64,000 bases of DNA from Benincasa hispida (GCF_009727055.1 NC_052350.1:18660840-18724839); one strand, 5' to 3'; positions 12,074-25,462 are shown, counted from the stretch's first letter. Notes: a model not told the origin generated them from the letters alone. Made by a program: numbers and translations.

Positions 12074-14428
12074 TTTGATTGCTATTTGATATTGAATGAT
12101 TTTTATTGCCAATGATACCAATTGTTATCTGGTTGTTATTTGATTACTATCTAATACTGGTTTTCAATCATACATATTGCTATATGATAATAATCGTCGA
12201 ACTGTTAGTGATACTAATTGCTACCTAATTCTTGATTACAACAATCAAATAGCAATCAATGATACCGATTACTATTTGATTGCTATCTAATTGCTATTTG
12301 ATACTTTGTACTTTGTGATTACTATCTGATTATCATGCAATTTCTATTTAATGTGTGGAGCCATAATTGGGATAATTGATATAATAATTATTTGATGTAG
12401 TTTGATATGAGATTTGATAATTGAGGATTTGGAGAACTTGAAAGATTTGAAATTTAGAAATTTAGAATTGAATTAGAAAATTTTGATTTATTGGTTTTAA
12501 TATGAAATTTGAAGTTTGAAACAATATATATCTAAGAAGAAAAAGGGTAAAAGCACACGTGTTTAGAATTGATACACTTGGAATATCATGCTTATAAAAT
12601 GAAACACACATGTTTTACTTTAAAGTAAGTTACTGAATGAATGTTGATTGATATTAGATATATTATCGACACACTCGAAATGTTAATTATTATTAGATAT
12701 ACGGTTAATATATCACATTTTATGTGAAACGCACATGCTTTACTTCAAGATAATATACTAAATGCACATTGATTGTTGTTAGATATACTAAATTTGAGAA
12801 AGTGAATAAAAAAAATGAACAATCTGCCAAGTACGACAGAGAGAACAAAATCACAAAGAATTGTGAGAAAAAGAAAGGACGGACCGAGTAAAAATCACAC
12901 CGAATTAAGAAAAGAACATAATACGATTCACGCAGGATCTAGAGGAGAGAAAAATTATGTAAAAGAAAACCACAACAATAATTGAAGAAAAAAAAACATT
13001 CATGTATGACATTATAAAAAAATAAAATAAAATAAAAGGAGAGAGAGAGAAAGAGAGAAATAAAGAGAAAGAGAAATGCAAAAAAGCAAAAAAAAAAATA
13101 TTAAAAAAAAAAGGAAAAAAACTACGCAAATGATAACAATGAAAGGAAAAAAATCTGACATTTTTTTTCCCTACAGATGCAGAAGTTTAAAAACTCAAGC
13201 TACAATTACAAATACATAATTTGATTACCCAATATAAATACTCTAATAAATTTCTAAAATTTTAATTTTATGCTAATAAGTCATACATATCTAACGTACA
13301 CCCACAATTTTGTATACATTAGATTTCACACAATTTTAAATTGTGTTACAATTATTAGTTGAAGAGTTTTAATTAATACAACCCAAAATTTAGGGATATA
13401 ATTTGATATTTGCAATATAATTTATCTACCATTTGTAATGATGAATTGAAGTTAACAGAATTACCATTTTGCAAAAATCTGTTGGCATTACTCATCTTAA
13501 AACAACTTTTGCAAAAATTCATGTTTGTTTTGTACAATCTAGAACTAATTTAAAACTTAAACCATTTCACTCGCACACTAAAAACCTAATTGCCAAAAAT
13601 GAGGCTTGGTCAATATAATTGGCATAACCATCTTCTCTACAAGAATAGCTACATGTAATTAGAGAACTTAACGAGCAATATATAATGAGTAGAAGTAGAA
13701 CAATATTGACCTAATTATAATTGCAAACTTAAAAGTTGAATATATGCCAACCATTGTACAAGAGTGGAACTCTAGATCTTTCAAAACTTGGTCACTAAAT
13801 GAGAACTAATTTATTTAATTATTTTCCTTTTGCTTTTGCTATCAACCCCACCCCAAATGCATGAGAGAAACCTCAGAATTTCAACATAAAATGAATGCAG
13901 AATTTGAAAGCACATTCCAAATCCCATCACACAACACAAGAGGGAGTTAAAAGAACATCAGATTATGTGCAAGCAATTCCAGTCCATACGAAAAACTATT
14001 TTGCTTCTTCTAAACGGGACACTAAAACATGCCTCTGACCAACAATTATTTGAATGTTTGTGATTTCACACCTTTCAACGCCCTATTTCCTAACATTCGA
14101 ATTGATTTTGGAGTGAAGTAAGAAAAGTTTGGTCTCAGGAATCATCAGCCCATGTATTGAAAATTTAAATCACTATTCTCAACACATCAACCCAAAATCA
14201 AAACGGTGGTAACAAAATTGAATTCATCCCCTAACCATATTATACTTCGGAAGTCCCATCCTAAGAAAACACAAAGGAGCCTATAAAGTTGTGAAGAATC
14301 GAACCCACCCAAATAGCTAGAGCTAGCTCTAGCTCGCTAACACCATTGGAGAGATAAGAAAACTGATACCAAAATACAAGGCAGAAAGAACTCTAAAATT
14401 AAAGTGCAGTTGGACCAAAAAAAATAAT
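12074..14428. other. AT-rich intergenic region downstream of CCT3
   Basis: 12074-12350 contains many imperfect repeats of TGATTGCTATTTGAT-like words. 12820-13130 is purine-rich with GAGA and poly-A runs. The remainder is ordinary AT-rich sequence; the part just below 14429 should include the CCT3 3' UTR. No other gene is visible. Confidence 0.5.
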
Positions 14429-17400
14429 TTACTCTGGGAGAATTTGCTCATTATCTGCATCAGCTTCCGTCTCAATTTGTGGCTTTGTTGGACCTGCGCC
14501 TGGTGCCTGTTTCTTCTTAATACCACTAACAATATCGTCAATTCTCAGCAGCATGCAGGAAGCTTCTATAGCTGTCTTAAAAGTTTGCGCCTTTACATTA
14601 TACACATCCCAAATCTGGAAAGGCCAACATGATAAAATTGAGTTAGGCCAGTCATAGAGTAAAACAATTCAATCCAATGATCAGAACATCACGGATATAG
14701 GAGAAAAATAAAACTCCTTTGGCATGGCTATCTTCTGAATTTATTATTAAAATTCAAGCAAGTGCAGGATACCAGTTACACTTCTCAAACTCAACAACGT
14801 GAGAACAATGGTTACACCACTATCATGAGTTGTTGAGTTCAGGTCAGCTCTCTTAAGAGAGCATAGATTCTCAACCAAGATAGTTGAAATGACGGCACTC
14901 CTATATTTACAATTTTCAAATCTCGTGAATTGTGTTCCCATTTTCAGAAAAGGGGCGATAAAGAGGTCTAATTATAACATCACTAAAGCTACCCTAGGCA
15001 GAGGGAAAATTGCCGGCCAGTGAATAGAAATCATACCTTACGCTCTTTCATGTCAGTGATTTCACCAGTGTTTCCATCTATGCCTGTCCATGCGTTTTCA
15101 CCATTGGCATGCTATAAAAGTGGCAGGAAATTGGGAAAATCAACATATTGTTATTCTAAAAAATGAAGTGTCCAGGCTCCAGCATATGTTGTCATACACA
15201 AAAAGTTCAATACCTTTCCTTGCAATGCTGTCATGGTTCGTATTACATTCACCCCACAATTCTGAGCCAAAGTTCGGGGTATTGCTTCAAAAGCTAGGGC
15301 AGCAGCTTCGTAAGGCCACTGTTTTAATCACATATTCAAGAAAATGAAATTTAGCCACAAAAGCTAAGGCCGCAACAAACATCACAGTTAACAATGAAAA
15401 TCATGCGGGGTGGAGGTGTGCAATAAATCATGTGAAGAATAACGACTCCCTAAATTTGGCAAAGTCATGGGCCGGGGCCCCACTTGGTACAAGGCCAGGC
15501 CAAAATTAATCCACAACCAACAATCATGATAGTTTTCTGTTAGAAAGGTAATAACCATATTATGCGTACCAAAAACTTAGATTATGAGTATTCCACATTC
15601 CAATAAAATAAAGAATTAGATACCCAAAGATGGATTAGAATTACCTTTTCTATGCCTTCAACAGAAGAACTCTTCTGCTTCAGCGTAGCAGATACAGTCA
15701 ACTCAGTAGCACCACCTCCAGGAACAAGTTTTGGATTTTTTATTATGTTCCTTGCTACAGACATGGCATCCTGAATCAAGAAAACAAAAGACATGCTCAG
15801 TGAGGGGAAAAAACATCAAAAAGATCCTCCACAACATTGTATCATTAAATTACCTGCAAATTTCTTTCTACTTCATTCAAAAGATCTTTACTAGCACCTC
15901 TCAGAAGCACAGTACAAGCTTTTGGCTCCTTGCAATCCACTATAAACGCAAAGAATTCATCCCCTATCTTCTTAACTTCAAATAATCCAGCACCAGTGCC
16001 AACATCTGATTCCTGCAACTCATCGGGTCTATTCACAATTACAGCACCGCATGCCTTCGCTATTCTATTATTGTCAGTCTTCCTCAACCTTCTAATTGCA
16101 CTGATGCCAGCTTTACTCAGATAATGGCAAGCCAAATCACTGAGGCCCTTCTCTGTGATAACCAAGTCAGGTTTGAATTTGATTATCTGTGCACAGATAT
16201 TCTCAATGTATTCTTCTTCCATTTTCAGTAGGATTCCCCAATCTTCTTCTTTGACCAACTCAGCATTTGTCTGGTTTTCACCTTTTTTGTATTCTAGGGG
16301 GCAGTCAAGAAGAATAATACGTGGATTGACAATCTTCCTTCTCATTTTTCCAGGGGCGACAACATCTTTGTTAAACATCACTCCTTTAAGAACCTTTGAA
16401 TCTTCTAACTGACCACCTGGAACCTTCTCAACCTTTATGTACTTCTTGATGTCAACTTCACGTAAGCCTTGGCCAAGATCAACACCAACGATTGTAGTGG
16501 CATCAATTGCTAAATCCTGGAGGTCGAACAATGACATAGCTGAATATATAAAACCACAATATTCCACTAGCCAAAACGTTCTTTAATCTTCAATACTATG
16601 AAAAGAGAAACCCTTGAAATAAAAAATAAAATAAATAAACTAGAAAACTTACACGATCTACTTTTTTTAAAATGAAAAATCAGTATTTCAGTGAGAAAAA
16701 AGATGAAATAATACAACTAATCCACAAAGCCATAATGGAGAAGGATCATCGTCCAACTTCTAATCATGATTCATGTGTAAGATGGAAAATATATAAACAA
16801 ATGAAATCATACAACAATGTCACGAGGCAATGAATCAAGATTCTTACAGCAATCAAATCTCCAAATTGACTAGTGAACTTGGTGCCTATGCAGCTTTTGA
16901 CAAGCCCCAACATAGCAGTGCCTGATACATGATAGTCATTAGTAAAGTAGGGATCTTTCCAATTAATGTTACATTAGTTTTTTATGGGGAAAAAACCACT
17001 AATTGTTTGAGAGGAAATATACTGAAGCATCTGGTTTTAATATTGAGTAACTGCAGCATCTGGAGTCTAAGTTAGTAGACATGAATACATGATTATATTG
17101 AAGGCCATTTCACTCAACAGCTCAAAGGTAAGGGCATTCAAGTAACTTACGATCCTTCACATCAATGTCCATTGCTATTTTATCAAGCACGGCAAGTGCA
17201 TCCTCTAGAGCTTTATTATAGGCTATAACAAAAGAAATTCAAGTTCGTAAGGATCACGTTATGATCAATATCCGAGATGAAACCACTGGCTAGAAAACAA
17301 AAATTACCCCGGCAAATGACTGTTGGGTGATAATTTTTCTCAATGAAGGCCTCAGCAACATGGAGCATCTCCCCAGCTACAATGTTGAGAATTAAAAATT

Positions 17401-18537
17401 TTAAATCAAATAGAGCCAACTTATCATCACTAATGTACAGGTCAAACCATTGGGGGGGGGAGCTTCCCACGGGCATTCCAAATGAATCCCCCATATGAAA
17501 ATAAAGTTAAAAACACCTCACTCAGAATAAATCAATGGTTAATTGTTCAGGGTTTGTTACAAAAATTAAAGCATTACACATTGGTCTAACACATACCAAG
17601 CACAATAACTGATGTAGTTCCATCTCCTACTTCCTCATCTTGTGTCCGGCTAAGTTCGATCATCGACTGTCAGCAGCAAAAAGTCATGTCATGCCAGAAT
17701 GGTAAAGCATTAAACAGCAAAGTGAAAAAGGAGGGAAATAACATGAACAAGCCCTAATGTGGTAGCATAAAGAGAAGAATACAAAAGGAAAATAGTAAGA
17801 AACAGAGAAAAAGAACATTGATAGAAAACATGCTTTTGCTGCTGGATGTGCAATATCCAATTCCCGGAGAATGGCATTTCCATCATTTGTGACAACAATC
17901 CCTGTTGAATCCAGAGAGAGTAGTCAGGAACTGACTCGAAGCACATCAAACAAAATTAACAAACCCATGTACGCTTCAAATTTTCATAAGATGGGGAATC
18001 ACTGGATGCGACTTGAAACAATTAAACAGTAACAAAACATTGACAACTTGCGACAGGAATACAAAAACAGCTTCATATAATCATTGGACGATTAAAAGAA
18101 AGGGAAAAAGAGGGGGGGGGAACCTCCTTGAGCATCAAGTAACATCTTCAACATAGATCTTGGGCCCAAGGTGGTACGAATAATATCAGCAACAGCCTGC
18201 AGGAGAAGTAGAAATGGTATGAAATGACATGAACTTCAGATAAAAGTAAAGCATACGAAGCAAATAACACAAACCTTGGAAGCCTGGATGTTAGCATGGT
18301 GAACCTTGCTCCCAGACTCGCGTTTTAGAGAATCTTCTGCTCAATTCACCGACATACAAAACAGTTAGACAGAAAAACAGAATAAAGGGGGACGAAGATG
18401 GATCGAACAGCTGGTGAAATCAACACAATCCCCATTTGATTTGAGATCTAAGAAACAGAAGACGATGTGATGCAAGAAAATGAAAAGAAAGAATGAGGGA
18501 AAGAGGATTAACTGAGAACGAGAACTGGAGCGTGCAT
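14429..18537 (-). CDS. CCT3: T-complex protein 1 subunit gamma (CCT3)
   Basis: Predicted 555-aa subunit of the cytosolic chaperonin TRiC/CCT, an ATP-driven folding machine for actin, tubulin and other proteins. The full length matches the family. Thirteen exons on the minus strand: 18537-18513, 18336-18275, 18196-18124, 17901-17834, 17666-17597, 17376-17308, 17222-17151, 16921-16848, 16516-15854, 15770-15645, 15318-15214, 15111-15037, 14614-14429. The frame stays open through every junction. The start MHAPVLVLKDSLKRE is the conserved CCT3 N-terminus. Group II chaperonin motifs: TTLGPRSM (37-44), NDGNAILRE (59-67), GDGTTS (90-95, with the catalytic Asp91), and PGGGATE (409-415). The acidic C-terminus ends EQILPE. 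The intron after exon 4 must use a GC donor at 17833-17832; the GT three bases further on would shift the frame into a stop. The other introns are GT-AG. Confidence 0.96.
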
Positions 18538-18587
18538 GGTGAGTGGCTTGGATGAAGAAGATACAGGACGTCGAAAACCCTGCGCCA

Positions 18588-18595
18588 AAACCCTA
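18588..18595 (+). promoter_or_regulatory. Telo-box (AAACCCTA) in the CCT3 leader or promoter
   Basis: AAACCCTA lies 51-58 bp upstream of the CCT3 start codon, in a region that becomes CT-rich on the plus strand (18650-18715). Telo-boxes are known in plant promoters of growth-linked housekeeping and translation genes, which fits a chaperonin. Binding here is inferred from the motif alone. Confidence 0.45.
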
Positions 18596-19189
18596 GAAAA
18601 ACAGAGGTTGAGAAAGAAGAAAGGTTTGATTGTTAGGACTGAGAGTGATTAAAACTCTCCCGACTCTCTTCGATTTTTCTGTTCCCTTCCCTCTCGTCTC
18701 CTCTTTTTTCTTTTTCTGAAAAAAAATAAAATAATTATTTGTCTTCTTTTCTAATTTTCATTTAGTCCTTACAATTTTAAAAGGTTATATTTTCGGTTTT
18801 TATTTTGATTTCAATTTGGTTATTTCACAATGTTATAATTTTACGATTGAGTTTTATTTTAATTTGATTTTTTTATATCTTAATATTTATATTTTGAATC
18901 TAGCTGCTTCCCTCCATATTCATTTCAGTATTTACTATTAATATAAATTAATTAATTTAAAATAAATAAAAAATAAAATGTTAAATTTTATTTTGATAAG
19001 AATGAAGAAGAGTGAAACTTAATTAATTATAATTATGTGAGCGAATATTTAATAAAAAAAATTGGGGTTACAATATCATGGATAAAATTGTAATATTTTG
19101 AAATATATGAACTAAAATCTATATTTTTCTTTTAAAAAAAATCAACACGCTCCCTTAAAAAAATACGAAACAACAAGTCAGATAAAAAA

Positions 19190-22100
19190 TTTGAAATGTG
19201 TTTTTAGATCAAGTTTTATCGTAACCTACTTTCAAAAGTATAATACATAGTTGTTTCATATTTCTTTTTAGTTCTAAAAAACTTATATTCAGAGATTATA
19301 ATCAAATATTGTCGAGTTTTATATTTCTTTTTGGGTGTTAAAGGTTTTCAATGTGGGGTAATTGCAATAGATAATATTTTTAAGGATAATAACTAAGTGT
19401 ATAGCAATATTTTGAAAAAAAAATGTAAATATAGCAAAGTTTATCAACAATAGATTTCTATCGGTAATAGACTTTTACCAACGATATGACGACTCCTACT
19501 AGCTATATAGTCTATTATCGATAAACTATTTAAAATTTATCATATTTATAAATTTTTTTTACATTAGACTATATCTACTATTGCTTTAGATTAGTTGCTA
19601 TATTTGTTATTGCCCCCTTAAATTTTAAAGTTGTGGCATTAAATAATGGGATCTTACGTTTAGAACCAAGTTTGATAGGTATACGAGAAAATTGAAACAA
19701 GAAATTCTTTATTTTTTTTAGAAATAGTTATTGATGTCACTTCAAAAACGGCAAAAATGGTCAATGTTACCTATTTAAAAAATGACAAAACATGGTCAAT
19801 TAAAAAAAAAAACATTTAGAAGGTGTTTTTTTCAAAAAAAAAAAAAAAAAAAAGCTAAAAACATGGTTTATATTCATTAAACTTGACCTTCCTCCATTAC
19901 AATGAAATCAACAAACGTTGGTCGCAGATCACTTTAAAACTTCTTGTTGGATTTCATATTTCTTTTTTTTGGTGTTGAAGGTCTTATTTTTAAAGATTAT
20001 GGTCTTTAAAAAGCTTTTCAAATTGGTGAATGGTACCCTGATAAAAAGATAGAAAAAAATGGCTAGTGTTATCCCTTTAAAAAAAGGATCGAATAATGAT
20101 TAGAGAAAAATGTTTTTGGAATGTGTTTTTTTTTATTTATTTATTGAGACTTATATTCACCAAACTTTAATATCCAATATTATGAAACTGACAAAGTTCG
20201 ACTGTAGATCAAGTTTTCTCACAACGTATTTATTGATCAGTAGTTGAGTTTCACATTTTGATTTGGGAGTGAATGATCTTTTGTTTAAGAATTATGGTCT
20301 TAAATATTTAGGGTTATAGTTTAGAACAATATTTGATGAGTACAAGAAGAAAATAGAACAATAAATATGTTTTTTAAAATAAAAAAGACGAAAAAATGTT
20401 CAATACTAGCCCACCATTCAATAGTCAAATTAAAAATAAAATAAAAATAAAAAAAATGTGTTTTTTACTGAAAATTTGGGTTCATACCAAGCATAAACAT
20501 CTCCAAAATGAAATTGACAACTGTGATCTGTTATTCCGTTTTTCTTTTGCACGACATGCTATCAATGGTCAGATGGATCTCGTTTCTTGGGTATTTATTT
20601 AAAGATTATGGTCTTAAATAATTAGGAGCATCTTAAGTTGGAACAATTTGTGATCAATGTATGAGAAAATTAAAATGAGTTAAGTTTTTAGAAATGGCCA
20701 TTTGTACCACTTGAAAAGGAGTAAGAAATATTTGCCAATGTTACCCCTTTAAAAAAATAACAAAACAATGACCAAGGGATAAAAGGTTACTTAGTTATTT
20801 ATTTATCTTTACTTAAGAAATGGGTCCATATTCACAATCTTAAATGTCCCCTACCATGAAATCGACAATTATTGATCATAGATTTTATTTTTTCTTTTTT
20901 CAAAATATGTTGTCAGATTTTTTTTTTAAGATTTTAGGTCTAAAATAATCCTTGATCAACACGAAAAAATTAAAATGAGAAAAAAGTATTTTAGAAATGG
21001 GCAATGGTGCCCCTTTAAAATTAACTAAACAATGGTGTCGGAGAAAAAACGTTTGAAATGTTTTTGTTTTTTTACTAAACACATGGATCTATATTCATCA
21101 AATTTAAACATTCCTTGCTATTAAATCAACAAATGTTGACTGAGATCAATTTTTTCCACGAGGTATTTCCAATTATTAATATCGTGTTTCATGTTTATTT
21201 TTGAATGTTAAAGGTCTCATGTTTAGGATTATGGTCTTAATATTTAGTGTTTTAGGCTTAGAACTATCTTTGATCGATAAACGAGGAAATTAGAATGAGA
21301 AAAAAGTTTTTAAGAAATGGACAAGGGGACCCCTTTAAAAACGATGAGAAAATGGTTAATGTTACCTCTCTAAAAAAATTGCTAGACAATGGGAAGATAA
21401 AAAAAAAAAAAACTTTTGCAATGTGTACTATATATATTTTTTAACGTAAAACATGATTTGAAATTTATCAAACTACAACGACCCCACTATGAAATGACAA
21501 TTGCTGATCAATAACTTGGTTTTTTTCACGACTTGCTTCGATGATTGGTTATTGGGTCGTTTCATACTTCTTATTAGGTGTTAAAAGGTCATATTTAAGA
21601 ATTATGGTCTTAAATATATGGAGATTTAGGTCTAGAACAATATTTGATAAACATACAAAAGAATTGAAATGAGAAATAACCTTTTTAGAAATGTCTAATC
21701 CTACTACTTTGAAGACAAAGAAAAATTGTCGATAATGCTACCACTTTAAAATATAACCAAACAATACCCAAAAAAAAAAATTGAAATGTACTTTTTTTTT
21801 TTACCAGAAAACATGTGTTCGTATTTATAAAACTTTAACATCCCTAACCATGAAAGAGACAAAAGTCAATTGTAGATCAAAATTTTTCACGACTTGCTTT
21901 CAATGACTAGATACTATGTTAAGAAATCGACAATACAAGAAAAACAGAAAATGTAATAACGATAGATAATTGACATGGAGATTTACGTAGTCACCAAAAG
22001 TGTGTTAGCTATGCCCATGAAGAGAGGGAGAGAGTAATTTTATATTAGCAAGATCCCATGCTTGATCATTCGAGAGCCAGATAATAGATTCAAGACATTT

Positions 22101-23830
22101 TCAACAAAGATAGCTGAGTTTTGTATTTCTTTTCTAGTGTTAAAGATCTTATATATAAGAACTATGATCTTAAATATTTACGGTTTTAGATTTAGAACCA
22201 TCTTTGATCTGAAAAATAGAAATAATTAATAATAACTTTTTAAAACAGGATAAAAAAAATGGCCAATGTTATCTCATTAGGGGAAGGAAAAAAAAAAAAA
22301 AAAAGACAATAGCTAAAGAAACAACATTTGGAATGTTTTTTTTTTTTTCCACTTAAAAAGCTGGGTTAACATTCACCAAACTTAAACATACCACACAATG
22401 AAAATGACAAATATCAACCGTTTATTAGTTTTCTTTATGACGTGCTTTCAATTATCCATTTTTGGGGTTCATATTTATTTTTAAGAGTTAAAGGTCTTAT
22501 AATTAGAGACTATGTTTGAAATATTTGGGATTTTATGAATTTATATACTATAAATTAAAACGAGAAAAATAAGCCTTTTCAAAATGACCAATGACATCCA
22601 TTTGAAAACGAAAAAATAAATAGCTAACGGTACCACTTTAAAAAAAAATAACCAAACAACGGCCCATGAAAAACTTATAAAGTGTCGACAAATGAAGTTC
22701 ACAAATGTCGACCGTAACTCAGCTTTTTCACAACTTGCTTTCAATGACGGTTGTTGGATTGCACGTTTCTTTTTGGGTGTTAAAAGAGTCTTGTATTTAA
22801 AGCTTATGATCTTAAATATTTGGAGATTTTTTCTTTTAAGAAATGGTAACTGTTCACATTAGGTTTTTGGAGAACCTTGTTTCGTGAAATTTGAACTTTA
22901 TATTTGTATTGATTTCAATATAGCAAATACAATCAATCTCTAATATAATGTTTCTTTTATGCGTTCAAAATAAACTTTAATATTTAAATTGATAGATCTT
23001 ATTAGATGATCGACTTTTGGACTTGTTGATCTTCTTTGATGATCAATCGATCAGTCTTCCAGTCTTTGGGCTTTGTTGATATCAGTGTTCGCACAAGGCT
23101 TCTGGATAAACTTATTTCATGGAGCTAGTGGAGCTAAACTTGAGTTGGTGTTGATATTGATTTTGATGCGATGTGAATCGATCTCTAATACTTGAACCTC
23201 TGATTCTCTCTCGATAGAATGCATAACGTGTGGATGTTCTTGAGTCTTGAAAGAAAGCTAGTTGGAGCTCCTCTATTTATAAAGTTCTTTGGTATGCCTC
23301 GTGGGTTTGGGCTTGGTTGGTTCATAGGCCTGGTTAGTTAGACTTGGGTTTGGTTGGTCCATGGGCCTAGTCTTTGGGTTCAATTAGTTGAATTTGGGAT
23401 TGATTTGATATTTGAGTCAAATTCAACCCACTTAAGGCTTAGTTGGACTTTAACCCGGACTTTAACTCAAATAATAATATCAAATTTGGCTAAATTAATT
23501 TTATCCAATTCAAGGGTCAGATGAAAAATGTGGCGTCATCGAAATTTATCTTCAACTCTAATTTTGGACACATGTCAATTCCTAATTGATCCCAAATTTG
23601 ATGATATAGCTCATTATTAAATCAACATGGTCGAGATCAAAAATCAATTTTTTTCCCAACATGCTTTCAATAATGGGTTGATGTGTTGTTTTTCTTCTAT
23701 TAAATGTCTTATATTTAGGGATTATGGTCTTAAATATTGAGAGTTTTAGGTTTAGAACAATGTTTGATTAATATATGAATGAAGAAATTAAAATAAGAAA
23801 GAAGCATTTCATAGCATCTCAATATTTAAA
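19190..23830. repeat. Degenerate tandem array, monomer ~300-370 bp
   Basis: A recurring block reads, in order: ATGGTCTTAAATATTT; a TTTAGAACAATATTTGAT-like word; an AGAAATGGCCAATG-like word; a run near ACCCCTTTAAAA; a T-rich run; ACATGG...TATTCA; a GAAATCGACAA-like word; and TTTTTTCACGACTTGCTTTCAAT. The ATGGTCTTAAAT landmark occurs near 19995, 20297, 20600, 20928, 21227, 21598, 22160, 22505, 22800 and 23717. Normal spacing is about 295-370 bp. Larger gaps occur where unrelated sequence interrupts (about 21910-22100, and 22850-23625). Copies are strongly diverged, so this is an old array. Short frames inside are chance. Confidence 0.75.
22850..23625 (+). mobile_element. LTR-like insertion in the tandem array, two partial copies
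   Basis: From 23086 (TGTTCGCACAAGG) the sequence parallels the solo LTR at 47506-48365: TTGAGTTGGTGTTGAT, GATCTCTAATA, GATTCTCTCTC, GGGCTTGGTTGGTTCAT, ATCAAAT and GCGTCATCGAAA words come in the same order. A second, more diverged beginning of the same sequence lies at about 22850-23085. The array monomer is interrupted at 22850 and resumes near 23626, so this inserted into the array. Exact ends and target duplications cannot be fixed by eye. Confidence 0.6.
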
Positions 23831-23864
23831 GCATTTGACTGAACTTTTAACATGAACTTAATAT

Positions 23865-23902
23865 AGATGAACAATTTTCTAATTATATTTTTAGAAAATT
23901 GT
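23865..23902. repeat. Partial copy and mini-hairpin related to the perfect inverted repeat
   Basis: The 31 bp from AGATGAACAATTTTC at 23865 are identical to the start of the right arm at 24142. The segment itself forms an 11-bp hairpin (ACAATTTTCTA ... TAGAAAATTGT). Confidence 0.7.
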
Positions 23903-23987
23903 TAAAAGAAATAAGAAAGAACTCACCATCTCAAATTTTCCAAACTTTGATTATCTTTCATGAACTTTATATGGTTCAACATATAAT

Positions 23988-24221
23988 TTAAGTGTATGTG
24001 TTAAAAGAAATATTAAGGTGAAGTTTCTTGAAAAAATCTAAAAATATAATTAGAAAATTGTTCATCTATTTTCTTTTTTAATAATGCATTGGGGATTAAA
24101 AAAAATGTTTCTTTTAACACATACACTTAATATTTCTAATTAGATGAACAATTTTCTAATTATATTTTTAGATTTTTTCAAGAAACTTCACCTTAATATT
24201 TCTTTTAACACATACACTTAA
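23988..24221. repeat. Perfect 81-bp inverted repeat with 72-bp spacer
   Basis: The arms are 23988-24068 and 24141-24221. Read base by base, the right arm is the exact reverse complement of the left over all 81 positions. The spacer (24069-24140) carries another copy of the terminal part of the right arm (TTTCTTTTAACACATACACT). A transcript across it would fold into a long hairpin. No TIR-transposon signature or target duplication is obvious. It may be a recent fold-back rearrangement or a small fold-back element. Confidence 0.9.
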
Positions 24222-24239
24222 TATTTCTTTTAACATGCT

Positions 24240-25280
24240 TTCATGTATGACTGAAGAGCGTCATACATGTTTTTTGTTTTTAAAAAATAGAAAAGAAAAA
24301 ACAATAACTAAACATGTATGATTTTATTTAAAGAAAAACAAAAATAAAAAATCAAAAGGTTATATAGAGAGACTTTAACAACTAATCCTATAATTTTCTA
24401 AAATTAAATATTTTAATCTATAGACATTTTTAAGAGGAGTTCTTAATTATTTTTTTATAACGTTTAGGGGCATTTGGATTATAGATATTGTTTCACTATA
24501 GATTTTAAACATGAAATTTGAATGTCTAAATTTTAAATGTGATGTATGTGTTTGGACGTGCAAGATAATTAAGCCTGTAAGTTAAATATCTGTGTTCAAT
24601 TTAATAACTTGTACATAGAAACTACAAGTAAATAATTATTTGATTAAATGTAAGAGAACAATTAAATTTAACATTGATTAATTTATTATTATGTTAATTA
24701 ATTATGTAATTAATAAAATGAAAATAAATAAATAGTTTTTAATCAAGACAATTAAAATTAACTACTAATTTATAAGTTAATTAGAATATTAATAACTAAC
24801 AATGATTTATATTAAATAGTTACGCTAACATAAATATTAATGGTTAAGATAGTAATTGAAATTTATTAAGTCTAAATAACATATTTATATTTAATAATTA
24901 ATTAAAAATTAAAAAATTTACAGATAAAAAAAATGTCAAACTATTTATAGAAATAAATAAAAAAAAGATCGACAGAATTCTAAAATAATTGAATTTTACT
25001 CTTTATGTATAATTTTTGTTATTTTTCTACTTTAAAAAATTCTCTAAAATGTAATGAATACTTGATATTAATTTATTAATTAATTAGATTATATTTTTAC
25101 TATTAATTTATCCGACATTAAAATCTTATCAGTCATGTCAGATGAGTTTTAAAAATCTCTAGATAATAATATATGGGTTTAAAAGTGAGATATTAAATGT
25201 CATTGAAATTTCATGGGAAAATCCTGAAGTAATTTATGTTTTTTTTTTTAATTTTTTAAATTATATATAAATTTTATCTT
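24240..25280. other. AT-rich intergenic sequence upstream of the formin
   Basis: About 1 kb of AT-rich DNA without open frames, RNA genes or clear repeats that I can recognise. It probably contains distal promoter sequence of the formin. Confidence 0.4.
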
Positions 25281-25462
25281 TTAAAAGTAATTGACGAATT
25301 CTTTACCTTCACTCATAATTATCAATGCGGCCATTCGAAGGAGAACGAACATGTATTTATTACATAAAATGCTGGGCGGTACGAAAGGGAAATTTGTTAA
25401 TAGGACAGTGGAAAAAAAAAAGAAAAATAATGCGAATTATACACGTCGGCCAAGGGTGGTAT

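Noticed and set aside
24240..25280. Search for tRNA, snRNA, rRNA or microRNA genes in gene-free stretches
   Set aside because: No cloverleaf with intact boxes, no snRNA core sequence and no rRNA segment could be recognised by eye. The perfect inverted repeat is too long to be a typical plant microRNA precursor call without expression data.
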